A stretch of 64,000 nucleotides of DNA. Source: Pseudoduganella plicata (lineage in GTDB: Bacteria; Pseudomonadota; Gammaproteobacteria; Burkholderiales; Burkholderiaceae_D). Each line of letters starts with the position of its first letter. Position 1 is the stretch's first letter. This document shows, in pieces, positions 1 to 8,757 of the stretch. Below the pieces are notes generated by a model that was not told the origin of the DNA, did not search any database, and saw only the letters and a program-made list of their open reading frames with translations. The DNA lies in contig NZ_CP038026.1 in the NCBI RefSeq assembly GCF_004421005.1, positions 5,146,001 through 5,210,000 of the forward strand, read 5' to 3'. The translations under genes and the position numbers were made by a program.

Positions 1-1
1 C

Positions 2-265
2 TTGCCCCGATCCACAGAGAAGTCCGGTGACGGCAGCAGGGAGTACTGGTACTACACGGGAAAACCGATCAGTACCAGCTACTTCATCCCGCTGCCCGTG
101 TCGTCCACGCCGTATACGCCCAGCTCGAACCTCGTCAGCTATGCGGACATCGGCAGCAAGAATGTGATCGGCGACGAGCGCGTCGCGCTGATCTGCGTCT
201 TCGGTGCCGACGGCAAGCTGCTGCAGGCCTACAACCTTAACGAAAGTACCAATGAAAAAAATTAG
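2..265 (+). CDS. 3' end of an unidentified gene (5' truncated by window edge)
   Basis: An open frame runs from the window edge to a TAG at 263-265, about 87 residues. A TTG lies at position 2, but no ribosome binding site can be seen, so the gene probably begins upstream. The visible part is polar, with no membrane segment, and no family was recognised. Its last codons overlap the start of the next lipoprotein gene by 14 bases, which suggests translational coupling in one operon with the two lipoprotein genes that follow. Confidence 0.5.
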   Translation: MPRSTEKSGDGSREYWYYTGKPISTSYFIPLPVSSTPYTPSSNLVSYADIGSKNVIGDERVALICVFGADGKLLQAYNLNESTNEKN

Positions 266-1013
266 TCTCCTCCTGATCATTGCGTGCGCGGTCCTCGCCG
301 GCTGCGCATCCGCACCTTCCGCCGTGCCCGCCATCGACGGCGCGGATATTTCGACGATCAAGTCGGAACGGATCGCCGTCAATTACAAGGTGGTGTCCAA
401 GCAGGTGAACTACATCGAAACCCTGTACCGGGTCCTTTGGCTGGAGACCAAGACCTCCCGCCAGGACTTTTCCGGCCTGTGGTCCGCGGACGAGGATATG
501 ACGCGCTATGCCGTCGAGGCGTTGCGCGCGCAGGGATTCAACGCCGACAGTGTCCACGGTGCGATCCCGGCCCCGCAACTGACGGCGGCAAACAGCTTCC
601 TGATCGGCCGCGCGCAGGCGGACGCGCAGATCAGTCATCCGGAGATCGCCGGAACGAAATTGCTGCCGATTCCGCTGTACTTCGGCACGTGGCCGAAGGA
701 TGCCGCGCTCGAGACGGCAACCGGCGCACTGCGGCAGAAGGGGTATCGCTACCTGGTCGACATGACCGCCATGGACCTGTACGGTAATGCGGCAGGGTAT
801 GGCATGGTGATCGTCACCGCGCAGCCGAACGTGCGTGTCGTCGACCTGACGACCGGCAAGGTGGTCTGGAACAGTAATCTCAATCACATGGAAGTGTTCC
901 AGCTAGGCGGCGACCTGAAGAAGCTCGAGGAAAACGACCTGGCGAAGCTGAAAGAGGGGATGAAGGCCGGTATCGCGAAGCTCAACTTCCAGGCGCTGTG
1001 GGGCGTCAAATGA
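252..1013 (+). CDS. Predicted lipoprotein of unknown function, 253 aa
   Basis: The ATG at 252 is preferred over the upstream in-frame start because it gives a textbook lipoprotein signal peptide: MKK, a hydrophobic stretch, then lipobox LAGC with the lipidated Cys at residue 18. The mature protein is soluble, about 235 residues, with conserved-looking aromatic and charged positions but no family I recognise. It is probably anchored in the outer membrane facing the periplasm. It overlaps the preceding gene by 14 bases and the next lipoprotein gene by 4 (ATGA), so the three are likely co-translated. Function is not assignable from sequence. Confidence 0.75.
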   Translation: MKKISLLLIIACAVLAGCASAPSAVPAIDGADISTIKSERIAVNYKVVSKQVNYIETLYRVLWLETKTSRQDFSGLWSADEDMTRYAVEALRAQGFNADSVHGAIPAPQLTAANSFLIGRAQADAQISHPEIAGTKLLPIPLYFGTWPKDAALETATGALRQKGYRYLVDMTAMDLYGNAAGYGMVIVTAQPNVRVVDLTTGKVVWNSNLNHMEVFQLGGDLKKLEENDLAKLKEGMKAGIAKLNFQALWGVK

Positions 1014-1438
1014 GGCTGCTCGTTCCTCTTGTCGCGCTGGCGCTGGCACTGAGCGGATGCAAGACGCCGTATGCCTACCAGGGCCCCGCCGGTGCGCCCA
1101 CTGCCGTGTTGAAGCTGGGGACGGACAAGATCCCGTTCGTGTACATCTCCGAGACCAACGAGTGCCCCAAGGCGATGATGGACCAGAAGCAGCCGTTCAC
1201 GGTCATCCCGGCCGGCCGTAAACTCTACGTGGAACCGGGCTTTTCCACCGCCGGCCTGCCCGGTGGATACACCTGCGTATCGCCCATGAGCTTCGTGCCG
1301 GAGGCGGGCAAGGAATACTTCGTCGTGTATCAGTTGCAGGCGATGCGCTGCTACGGGCAGATCCTGACGAAGAACGCGAATGGTGCCGTGCTGCCCGTGC
1401 CAACGGCCAAGGAAAAAGCCCACATGTGCATGTGGTGA
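1010..1438 (+). CDS. Small predicted lipoprotein of unknown function, 142 aa
   Basis: The start ATG at 1010 overlaps the previous stop as ATGA. The N-terminus has a lipoprotein signal with lipobox LSGC and the acylated Cys at residue 17. The mature part contains four further Cys residues spread along it, which could form disulfides in the periplasm. A PAGRKLYVEPG-type segment suggests a small beta-rich domain, but no family was recognised. It is the last gene of the three-gene lipoprotein operon; the next gene converges from the other strand. Confidence 0.7.
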   Translation: MRLLVPLVALALALSGCKTPYAYQGPAGAPTAVLKLGTDKIPFVYISETNECPKAMMDQKQPFTVIPAGRKLYVEPGFSTAGLPGGYTCVSPMSFVPEAGKEYFVVYQLQAMRCYGQILTKNANGAVLPVPTAKEKAHMCMW

Positions 1439-1439
1439 T

Positions 1440-1464
1440 GCCGGCCGGCCTCCCCGTGGCCGGC
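1440..1464. terminator. Possible bidirectional hairpin between convergent genes
   Basis: Arms GCCGGCC (1440-1446) and GGCCGGC (1458-1464) enclose an 11-base loop between the lipoprotein operon and the converging MFS gene. There is no U-tract, so termination is plausible but weakly supported. Confidence 0.3.
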
Positions 1465-1471
1465 TGGCCCT

Positions 1472-2794
1472 TCAGCGCGCGGCGGCGGAAGGCCGTGCAT
1501 CCTCTATGGCGGGAGTTTGCGCGGGCTCCGCCTGCACGCGCGACGTCAGCGGAATGAACAGCGCCATCAACGTCACGGGGATGGCGCACAGCAGCACCCA
1601 GATGAAGAAGTGCTGGTAGCCCAGGTGCGCCTGGATTTCGCCGCTGTAGAACTTGAACAGCACGAAGCCCAGCTGCATGATCCCTGTCGAAAAGGCGTAG
1701 TGCGCGGTCTGGTATTTGCCGGGGGCGACGACCTGCATCATGTACAGGATGACCCCCACGAAACCGAAGCCATAGCCGAACATCTCCAGGCTCAGTGCCG
1801 CGCCGATGACGGTGAGGTCGGTGGGCAGCCACGTGGACAGGAAGTAGAACACGAGGTTGGGCAGGTTGACGGCCAGGATCAGGAAGATCATCGCCCGCTT
1901 GAGACTGAGCCACGACGTGAAATAGCCGCCGGCGATGGAGCCGATGATAAAGGCAATCGTGCCGCTGGTGCCGTAGACGGTACCCACCTGCGCGGTGGTC
2001 AGTCCCAGGCCGCCCTTGTCCAGCGCGTCGCGCAGGAACAGCGGGCCGATGGTCTGCACCTGCGCCTCGCCGGCACGAAAGCAGATGATGAACAGGATCG
2101 ACATCCAGATCCCGGGCTTTTGAAAATAGTCGACGATGACTTCCCACAGCGTGCGGGCGATGCCGGCCACGCTGGTGTTTTCGGCGACAGGGTTTTTCGC
2201 CAGTGGCAGCACCCATGCGTGGTACGCCGCCAGCGCCACCATCGTGATGGCGAGGATGACGAAGATCGTCGTCCATGCCGGCACGATGCCCTGCGTCTTC
2301 TCCAGATGACCGGCCAGGATGACGAGGCCGCCCAGCGCGATGAAGCGGCCGGCGTTGAAGAACGTCCCAGTCCAGCCGGCGTATTGCGCCTGCTGCTTCT
2401 GCGTCAGGCTGGTGATGTAGACGCCATCGCAGGCGATATCGTGCGTGGCCGCGCTGATGCCGACGCAGGCCAGCATCGCCACGCTGGCCGCGAGCCAGAA
2501 CGGCAGGTGCAGGGACAGCGCGACGAGCCCGAAGAATACCCCGCTGGCCAGCTGGAACGCGACGACGACGAGCTTCTTGCTGCTGAATAGTTCGAGGAAG
2601 GGACTCCACAGGGGCTTGAAAATCCACGCCATGCCGATGTAGGCCGTCCAGTGCGCGATGTCGGTATTGGCCACGCCCATGCTCTTGAACATCATGCTGG
2701 CGATCAGCGCGACGGAAAAGAACGGCAGGCCCTGCGCCAGGTACAGCGTGGGGACCCACGTCAGCGGGCTGCGTGCGCTCTTTTGATTGTCCAT
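1472..2794 (-). CDS. AmpG-like MFS transporter of the GlcNAc cluster
   Basis: A 440-residue, very hydrophobic protein with about 12 membrane segments, of normal MFS length. The N-terminal part (WVPTLYLAQGLPFF) and the overall layout resemble the AmpG/PAT branch, which carries muropeptides or acetylated sugars into the cytoplasm. The start is at 2794, preceded by an AGGAG site. It is the last gene of the GlcNAc operon, 22 bases after the second ABC permease, so GlcNAc, chitobiose or a GlcNAc-anhydro-muropeptide is the likely substrate. Substrate identity is inference from context. Confidence 0.8.
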   Translation of the reverse strand: MDNQKSARSPLTWVPTLYLAQGLPFFSVALIASMMFKSMGVANTDIAHWTAYIGMAWIFKPLWSPFLELFSSKKLVVVAFQLASGVFFGLVALSLHLPFWLAASVAMLACVGISAATHDIACDGVYITSLTQKQQAQYAGWTGTFFNAGRFIALGGLVILAGHLEKTQGIVPAWTTIFVILAITMVALAAYHAWVLPLAKNPVAENTSVAGIARTLWEVIVDYFQKPGIWMSILFIICFRAGEAQVQTIGPLFLRDALDKGGLGLTTAQVGTVYGTSGTIAFIIGSIAGGYFTSWLSLKRAMIFLILAVNLPNLVFYFLSTWLPTDLTVIGAALSLEMFGYGFGFVGVILYMMQVVAPGKYQTAHYAFSTGIMQLGFVLFKFYSGEIQAHLGYQHFFIWVLLCAIPVTLMALFIPLTSRVQAEPAQTPAIEDARPSAAAR

Positions 2795-2816
2795 GTGCTC
2801 CTCTTGTCTCTGTTTG

Positions 2817-3620
2817 TTATTTGACCGCGCCGTCCATGCCGCGCATGAAGAAGCGCTGCGCGAACAGGAAGGCTGCCAGTGTCGGCAGGATCGTCAGGAT
2901 CGTGCCTGCCGCGATGACGCGCGTGCTGCTGCCGAACGTGCCGCGCAGGTACAGCACGCCGACGGACAGCGGGAATTCATCGGGCTTGCTCATGACGATC
3001 GACGGCCAGATGTACTCGTTCCATGCCTCGACGGCCGTCAGGATGCCCACCGTCGCCAGCCAGGGTGCGATCAACGGCAGCATGATGCGGGTGAAGATGG
3101 TCCATTCGGAGGCACCGTCCACGCGGGCCGCGTCGATCAGGTCCTGCGGCACCTCTTCGAAGGCCTGCTTGAGCAGCAGGATGGCGACGGCCGTGACGAC
3201 GTTCGGCAGGATCACGCCCGTGTAGGTGTCGACCAGCGACAGTTTTGTGACCGTGATGAAGTTGACGAGGAAGTTCACCTCCGACGGCAGCACCAGCGTG
3301 GCCAGGATCAGGCCGAACACCAGCTTGCGGCCCCTGAAACGCATGCGCGCCAGCGGGTAGGCGGCCATCGAGCAGAGCACGAGCTTCCACAGCACGGTGC
3401 AGGCGGCGATGAAGACGGAGTTCCTGAAGAACGTCAGCAGTGGAATGACGCGAAATACCTCCGCGAAGTTGTCCAGCGATGGCGCCTTGGGCCAGAACGT
3501 GGGCGGGAACGCGAAGACGTTGCCCTCGGTGGAGACGGCGGTAACGAGCGTCCACCAGAACGGAAAAACGCACAGCAGCGCGATCGCGCACAGCACGAGG
3601 TAATGGGCCAGTTTCTTCAT
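2817..3620 (-). CDS. Carbohydrate ABC transporter permease, MalG type
   Basis: A 267-residue inner-membrane protein with about six membrane segments. It carries the EAA loop typical of MalG-type permeases (DAARVDGASEWTIFTRIMLP), which docks to the ATPase. The ATG at 3620 (MKKLAHY) gives the family's usual length; a longer open frame upstream is out of register with the real permease before it. The start overlaps the end of the partner permease by 4 bases. With the partner and the binding protein it forms the membrane channel of a sugar importer, probably for GlcNAc or chitooligosaccharides. No ATPase gene is adjacent. Confidence 0.9.
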   Translation of the reverse strand: MKKLAHYLVLCAIALLCVFPFWWTLVTAVSTEGNVFAFPPTFWPKAPSLDNFAEVFRVIPLLTFFRNSVFIAACTVLWKLVLCSMAAYPLARMRFRGRKLVFGLILATLVLPSEVNFLVNFITVTKLSLVDTYTGVILPNVVTAVAILLLKQAFEEVPQDLIDAARVDGASEWTIFTRIMLPLIAPWLATVGILTAVEAWNEYIWPSIVMSKPDEFPLSVGVLYLRGTFGSSTRVIAAGTILTILPTLAAFLFAQRFFMRGMDGAVK

Positions 3621-4477
3621 CGGTGCTTCGGCTTGAGCCAGCGCAGGCAAAGCAGGGCGATGCCGATGCACAGCAGCGAAACAATGAAGCTGGCCGCCAG
3701 CGCGCGCGGCAGCTTCAGGTGCTTCAGGCCCTGGTCGTACGCGTAATACAGCGCCGTGAACGTGGAGTTCATCGGGCCGCCCTGGGTCAGCACGTCCACT
3801 TCCTGGTAGGCCTTCAGCGCGGCCAGCACGGAGAGAATGGTGCAGACGGCAATCGTCGGGCGCAGCATCGGCACGGTGATCTTCCAGAAGCGCTGCCAGC
3901 GATTGGCGCCGTCGAGGATGGCCGCCTCCTGCATGTCCGCAGGCACCGCCTGCAGCGCCGCCAGGTACATCACCATGTACCAGCCCAGCCCCCGCCACAT
4001 CGTCACGAACATGATGGCAAACAGCGCGATGCCGTCGTGCGACAGCCAGCCCACGGGCGCATCGACTAGGCGAAACAGCAGCAGGACGTAGTTCAAGGCT
4101 CCCTGCTCGTGGAACATGAAGCCCCACATGATGCCGACGACGGACACCGTTGTCACGACGGGCACGTAGAACGCCGCGCGGAACAGCCGGATACCGGGCA
4201 GCTGGTTGTTGACGAGGACCGCCAGCGCCAGCGCGCCGACCTGCACGAACGGCACCATCAGCAGGAACACGACGGAATTGCGCAGGCCCGTGACGAACAT
4301 CTCGTTCTCGAAAATGTAGCGGAAGTTGTCGAGCCCGACCCAGTGCGTGGGCCGGATCAGGCTGTAGTCGGTAAAGGCAAGATACGAGCCGAAGCCGACC
4401 GGCCAGAACGAGAACACGGCCAGCACCAGCAGCGCCGGCGTCAGGAACAGCCAGGCGGCAAGGGTATGGCGGCTCAA
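3617..4477 (-). CDS. Carbohydrate ABC transporter permease, MalF/UgpA type
   Basis: A 286-residue permease with six predicted membrane segments and an EAA loop (EAAILDGANRWQRFWKITVP). Translation appears to start at TTG 4477, overlapping the binding-protein stop in a TTGA arrangement, and ends 4 bases inside the MalG-type partner. This tight packing fixes the order binding protein - MalF-like - MalG-like. The uncommon TTG start follows directly on a repeat-derived tail of the upstream gene, so coupling to that gene's translation may be how it is expressed. Sugar specificity (GlcNAc or chitooligosaccharide) is inferred from the cluster. Confidence 0.9.
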   Translation of the reverse strand: MSRHTLAAWLFLTPALLVLAVFSFWPVGFGSYLAFTDYSLIRPTHWVGLDNFRYIFENEMFVTGLRNSVVFLLMVPFVQVGALALAVLVNNQLPGIRLFRAAFYVPVVTTVSVVGIMWGFMFHEQGALNYVLLLFRLVDAPVGWLSHDGIALFAIMFVTMWRGLGWYMVMYLAALQAVPADMQEAAILDGANRWQRFWKITVPMLRPTIAVCTILSVLAALKAYQEVDVLTQGGPMNSTFTALYYAYDQGLKHLKLPRALAASFIVSLLCIGIALLCLRWLKPKHR

Positions 4478-5880
4478 GGCGCCACCGCCATCATCACAGC
4501 CGAGTTCGTGACAACATCGGGGTCAGGCACGAAAACTGTCACAGCCTGAGCATTGGGACCGCCAGTCGGGCGCTTCTGGCTTACTGCCGCGCTCGCGACA
4601 GTTTTTGTGCCTGACCCCTTTGTTGTCACGGACTGGGCCGGGAATTGTTTTACCAGCTTGCGGTTCCAGATCGCTACCGCCTGGTCCAGCGCCTGCTGGA
4701 TATCCTGGCGCCCCGTGACACCCGCCTCGACGGCTTTGACCAGCGAACGCCGCAACTCGTCGTAGTCGGTGACGCCGGCCACGTACAGCGTGTGCGAGTG
4801 CGGCATCGACACGGCGCCTGCGACGACGGCCTTTTCCGCGGCACCGGCATTCGGTGGCACGGTGGTGAAGAACGGATCGCTGGCGGCGCGGGCCGCTGCC
4901 GGGTAGACGCTGGCGGCCTTGGCGAAGGCCAGCTGGTTGGCGTCGTTCGTCAGGTAGCGGGCAAACTTGCCGACGGCCGGCAGCAAGGCCTTGTCAACGC
5001 CCGCCGGGACGCCGAAGTGGATCAGCCAGCCGCCGTCGGCGATGCCGGTCGGGCCCAGCGGGGCGGGCGCGACGTCGGTGACGGCGTAGATGTCGCGCGC
5101 GTCCATGGCGATGCGGCCCACGGCTGTCGGCGGTGCCAGGAGCATGCCGAGGCGCCCGCCCTTGTACGCGTCGATCGCGGCCGGGAAGTTATCCTCGGCG
5201 AACAGGCTGTCCTTGAGCAGGCCGCCCACCTTGTACGTGTCGGCCAGCTTGCGGATCAGCGCCACGTGCGCCGGTGAATTGAAGACGGCGCGGCCGTTGC
5301 GGATGACGGCCAGGCCCTGCTGCATCATCAGGCCGTCGATCTTGGCCAGCGCCGGGCACAGGCCGGCCTTGCCGGTGCGCTGCGCGATCTGGCGGGCGAA
5401 GGCCAGCTGTTCGTCCAGGCTGCGCGGCGGATGGGGAATCGCGGCGGCCTTGAAGATCCGCGTGTTGTAGGCGATGACGGCCACGTTGCTGTACAGCGGG
5501 AAGCCGTACGTCTTGCCGCTGAACGTCAGGTCCTGCAGGGTGCCTGGCAGATAGCGGCCGCGTTCGAGCAATGCGTCGACCGGCTGCAGCAGTCCGTCGC
5601 GGGCGAATTCGTCGGCCCACGGCACGTTCAGGCTGACGAGCGCCGGCGGGGTGCCGGCCACGATGCGCGTCACCAGCTTCGTCTGGATGATATCCCAGGG
5701 GAAGTCGACCCATTCGACCTTGACGCCGGGATTGGCGGCCTCGTAGCTGCGCACGATGCCGTCGAAGTAGGGTGTGAATTTCGGCTTCATGCTGAAGGTC
5801 CAGAATTCGATCTTCTGGACCGGCGCCGCGGCGGCATGCACCGCGAGCAGGACGCTGGCAAGGGTCAGCATGAGCCTCAT
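4474..5880 (-). CDS. Sugar-binding protein of ABC transporter, with repeat-derived C-terminal tail
   Basis: A 468-residue periplasmic solute-binding protein of the MalE/UgpB family. A signal peptide (residues 1 to about 19, ending AAAA) is followed by the typical start VQKIEFWTFSMKPKF. The conserved binding-protein fold appears to end near AIWNRKLVKQFPAQ. The last 50 or so residues are encoded by an inverted-repeat element (4508-4629) and look like non-native sequence (SVTTKGSGTKTV and VTVFVPDPDVVTNS). The gene lies 13 bases after the deaminase and overlaps the permease by 4. The protein would deliver GlcNAc or chitooligosaccharides to the two permeases. Confidence 0.88.
   Translation of the reverse strand: MRLMLTLASVLLAVHAAAAPVQKIEFWTFSMKPKFTPYFDGIVRSYEAANPGVKVEWVDFPWDIIQTKLVTRIVAGTPPALVSLNVPWADEFARDGLLQPVDALLERGRYLPGTLQDLTFSGKTYGFPLYSNVAVIAYNTRIFKAAAIPHPPRSLDEQLAFARQIAQRTGKAGLCPALAKIDGLMMQQGLAVIRNGRAVFNSPAHVALIRKLADTYKVGGLLKDSLFAEDNFPAAIDAYKGGRLGMLLAPPTAVGRIAMDARDIYAVTDVAPAPLGPTGIADGGWLIHFGVPAGVDKALLPAVGKFARYLTNDANQLAFAKAASVYPAAARAASDPFFTTVPPNAGAAEKAVVAGAVSMPHSHTLYVAGVTDYDELRRSLVKAVEAGVTGRQDIQQALDQAVAIWNRKLVKQFPAQSVTTKGSGTKTVASAAVSQKRPTGGPNAQAVTVFVPDPDVVTNSAVMMAVAP
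4508..4629. repeat. Inverted-repeat element inside the binding-protein gene
   Basis: Two 35-base arms, 4508-4542 and 4595-4629, are inverted copies with about five mismatches, separated by 52 bases. Both contain the core GGGGTCAGGCAC followed by AAAACTGTC on the reading arm. The element sits in frame in the last 50 codons of the sugar-binding protein. Its GGGGTC/GGCAC core resembles other intergenic palindromes in this window, which suggests a mobile palindromic repeat. Confidence 0.8.
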
Positions 5881-5893
5881 CGCGTCTGTTGGC

Positions 5894-6915
5894 TCAGTTG
5901 GTCTTCGTGACCTTGGACAGATGCCGCGGCCGGTCCGGGTCCAGCCCGCGCGCGGCCGACAGCTGCGCCGCCATCACGTAGAACGCCTGGATCGCGACGA
6001 TGGGGTCCAGGTCCGGCGTCGCGGCGACGGGGAGCGTCAGGTCGCGCGACGCCACGTCGCCTGGCGCCGCCAGCAGCACGCGCGCGCCGCGGCCGCGCAT
6101 CTCGTCGGCCAGTGCCAGCAGGCCGGCCTGCGTGGGCCGCGCGTGGCGAAGATCAGCAGCGGATAGCCTTCGTCGATCAGCGCCATCGGGCCGTGCTTGA
6201 TCTCGGCGCCGGAAAACGCCTCGGCCTGCAGCGCGGACGTCTCCTTGAATTTCAGTGCCGACTCCAGCGCGACGGGGAAGCTGATGCCGCGACCGACGAC
6301 CATGATGTTGCGCGCCGGCGCCAGCACGTCCAGCGCGGCCGACCAGTCGGCCTGCCCGGCCGCATGCAGCGCCTCCGGCAGCGCGGCCAGGCCGGCCTGC
6401 AGTTCGGGATCGTTCTGCCACTGTGCCACCAGGCGCGCGCCGGCCACCAGCGACGTGATGAAGCTCTTCGTCGCGGCCACGCTCTGTTCCTTGCCGGCCC
6501 GCAGCGGCATCGCCCACTCAGCGGCCTGCGCCAGCGGCGAGTCGATGTCGTTGACGAGGGCAACCGTCGTGGCGCCGCCGTCGCGGAAGTAGCGGATCGG
6601 CTCCACCACGTCCGGGCTCTGGCCCGATTGCGACACGGCGATCGTCAGCGTGTCGCGCGTCATCAACGGCGACTTGTGCAGCGTCACCAGCGACATCGGC
6701 AGCGATGCGACGATGCGGCCCAGCCGCGCCATGATCAGGTAGGCGATATAGTTGCAGGCGTGGTCCGAGCTGCCGCGCGCCACCGTCAGCGCCGTGGAGA
6801 ACGACGTGCTCCTCAACCTGCGGCCCAGCTCCGCATAACGGTCCGCATCGTGCGCCAGCTGCAGCGCAACGCATTCGGACGCGGACAGGGCTTCCTTAAG
6901 CATCATTGAGGTCAC
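5894..6915 (-). pseudogene. SIS-domain glucosamine-6-phosphate deaminase (NagB-II/AgaS type), frameshifted
   Basis: The GTG at 6915 follows an AAGGAG site by 6 bases and overlaps nagA. The first 260 or so residues are a clear double-SIS sugar isomerase/deaminase: ARGSSDHACNY, SQSGQSPDVVEPI, AGKEQSVAATKSFI and SGAEIKHGPMALI. At about 6134-6137 the frame breaks after LLIFATRGP; the next frame continues the family with TQAGLLALADEMRGRG through to VTKTN and a stop at 5894. One inserted base would restore a 340-residue protein. It would convert GlcN-6-P to fructose-6-P, after NagA. The lesion is a real mutation or a sequencing indel in a G run. Confidence 0.85.
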
Positions 6916-8023
6916 AACGGTCTCCTTCGATATAGACGGCTTTCAGTTTCAGGTCGCGGTCCAGCACGACGAAATCGGACCATGCACCCGGTGCGATCCG
7001 GCCCCGGTCTTCCAGGCCCAGGTAATCGGCGGCGTGGGTCGAGACGCGCGCCGACGCGTCGGCCAGGTCGAGCCCCAGCCCGACCAGGTTGCGCAGCGCC
7101 TGGTCCAATGTCAGCGTGCTGCCGGCCAGCGTGCCGTCCGGCAGGCGCACGCCGCCCATGCATTTGTGGACGGTGTGCCGGCCCAGCATGTATTCGCCGT
7201 CCGGCATGCCGGTGGCGGCGGTGGAATCGGTCACGCAGTACAGCCGCGGGATCGCCCGCAATGCCGTCTTGATGGCGCCGGGGTGCACGTGCAGCAGGTC
7301 GGGTATCAGTTCCGCGAACTGGGCGTGCGCCAGCGCGGCGCCTACCATGCCGGGCTCGCGGTGGTGCAGGCCGCTCATCGCGTTGAACAGGTGGGTAAAG
7401 CCGGTGGCGCCATGGTCCAGCGCGGCGACGCCGTCCTCGTAGGAACCCAGCGTGTGGCCGATCTGCACGCGCATGCCTTCGTTGGCCAGCTCGCGCACGA
7501 GGCCCAGGTGGCCGGCGATTTCCGGTGCGACGGTGATAACGCGCAGCGGCGCCAGGGCTTCCAGGCGTTTGACTTCGGCCAGCGTGGCGGCACGCGCATA
7601 GTTCGGCTGCGCACCGAGCTTGCCTGCGTTGATGTACGGGCCTTCCAGGTGCGCACCCAGCACCCGCGCTTCGTTCTTGCCGCGCGCGTGCACGGCCTTG
7701 CCGATGGCGGCCAGCGCCACGTCGATGTCTTCCGGCGGCGCCGTCATGGTTGTCGCCAAAAGGCTCGTGGTGCCGTGGCGCGCATGGATCGCGGCGATCC
7801 TGTGGATCGCATCGCCGCCTTCCATCACGTCCTTGCCGGCGCCGCCGTGCACGTGCAGGTCGATGAAGCCGGGCAGGATGTAGTCGTCGGCGTTGCCCTG
7901 TGGGTCGGCCTGGCTGCCGCTGATGCCGGCGACGCGTTCGTTGAAGGTGACCGCGCCGTGGATCCAGCCGCCCGGTGTAAGGATATTTCCATGGATGTTA
8001 GCCATATGCTTGGCATCGTTCAT
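6896..8023 (-). CDS. nagA: N-acetylglucosamine-6-phosphate deacetylase
   Basis: A 375-residue amidohydrolase that removes acetate from GlcNAc-6-P in the cytoplasm. The metal-binding HVHGG (His57, His59), the HLEGPYIN motif, GHTLGSYEDG, the substrate-site THLFNAM and the catalytic VTDSTAA are all present, in the usual order and spacing. Length is normal for NagA. The start at 8023 overlaps the regulator's stop by 4 bases and the end overlaps the deaminase start by 20, so the genes are tightly coupled. An alternative start at Met7 is possible. Confidence 0.95.
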   Translation of the reverse strand: MNDAKHMANIHGNILTPGGWIHGAVTFNERVAGISGSQADPQGNADDYILPGFIDLHVHGGAGKDVMEGGDAIHRIAAIHARHGTTSLLATTMTAPPEDIDVALAAIGKAVHARGKNEARVLGAHLEGPYINAGKLGAQPNYARAATLAEVKRLEALAPLRVITVAPEIAGHLGLVRELANEGMRVQIGHTLGSYEDGVAALDHGATGFTHLFNAMSGLHHREPGMVGAALAHAQFAELIPDLLHVHPGAIKTALRAIPRLYCVTDSTAATGMPDGEYMLGRHTVHKCMGGVRLPDGTLAGSTLTLDQALRNLVGLGLDLADASARVSTHAADYLGLEDRGRIAPGAWSDFVVLDRDLKLKAVYIEGDRCDLNDA

Positions 8024-8754
8024 CGACGCGACTCCGCTACAAATTCATAATAATCACTGCGGCACCACGAGTGGGTCAGTTCCACCGCGGCGCCGTTGTC
8101 CAGATAGCTCACGCGCGTGATGTGCAGCATGGCCGTGCCAGGTGCGATATTGGCCAGCCTGGCCTGCTCGCTGTTGGCGTTGATGGCGCGGATGTGCTGC
8201 AGCGCGCGCATCGGGATCGTGCCGTTCGCTTCCAGGTAGCCGTACAGCGAGTCGGTCACGTGGTTCGGGTTCGGCATGTACGCAGCCGGAATGGTCGACG
8301 TCTCGATGGCCATCACCACGTCGTCGGCCGTGCGCAGGCGTTTCAGGCGCGCCACCGGCATGTTCGGCGACAGTCCCAGCGACAGCAGTTCCAGCGGCGC
8401 GGCGATGCCGATGTCGCGCTGCAGCCAGCGCGAGCCGGCCGTAAAGCCGCGCTGGCGCAGCTCTTCGGAAAAACTCGTCAGGCGCGACAGGGGCTGTTCC
8501 AGCTTCGGCGTGATGTACGTGCCCGAGCCGCGCCGGCGCGTCAGCATGCCGCGGTCGCACAGCATGTCGATCGCCTTGCGCGCCGTCACCCGCGAGATCT
8601 GCAGCATGTCCGACAGCACGCGCTCGGACGGCAGCGCCTCGTTGGCGCGCCAGTCGCCGCTGGCGATGCCGTCGGAGAGCTTGTTCGCCAGTTGCATGTA
8701 CAACGGGGTGTCGCTGGAAGCATCGGGATGGAAATCGCGCAGCTGGACAAGCAC
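8020..8754 (-). CDS. nagR: GntR/HutC-family transcriptional repressor of the GlcNAc operon
   Basis: A 244-residue regulator. Residues 15-85 form a winged helix with the GntR signature (ALPSERVLSDMLQISRVTARKA then RRRGSGTYI), followed by a UTRA ligand domain typical of HutC/NagR/DasR proteins that sense phosphorylated amino sugars. Translation starts at GTG 8754, 8 bases after an AAGGAG site, just behind the kinase stop. It probably binds GlcNAc-6-P or GlcN-6-P and derepresses its own operon; GGTATT half-sites over the promoter at 9681-9705 are candidate operators. Ligand and targets are inferred. Confidence 0.88.
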   Translation of the reverse strand: MLVQLRDFHPDASSDTPLYMQLANKLSDGIASGDWRANEALPSERVLSDMLQISRVTARKAIDMLCDRGMLTRRRGSGTYITPKLEQPLSRLTSFSEELRQRGFTAGSRWLQRDIGIAAPLELLSLGLSPNMPVARLKRLRTADDVVMAIETSTIPAAYMPNPNHVTDSLYGYLEANGTIPMRALQHIRAINANSEQARLANIAPGTAMLHITRVSYLDNGAAVELTHSWCRSDYYEFVAESRR

Positions 8755-8757
8755 GGC

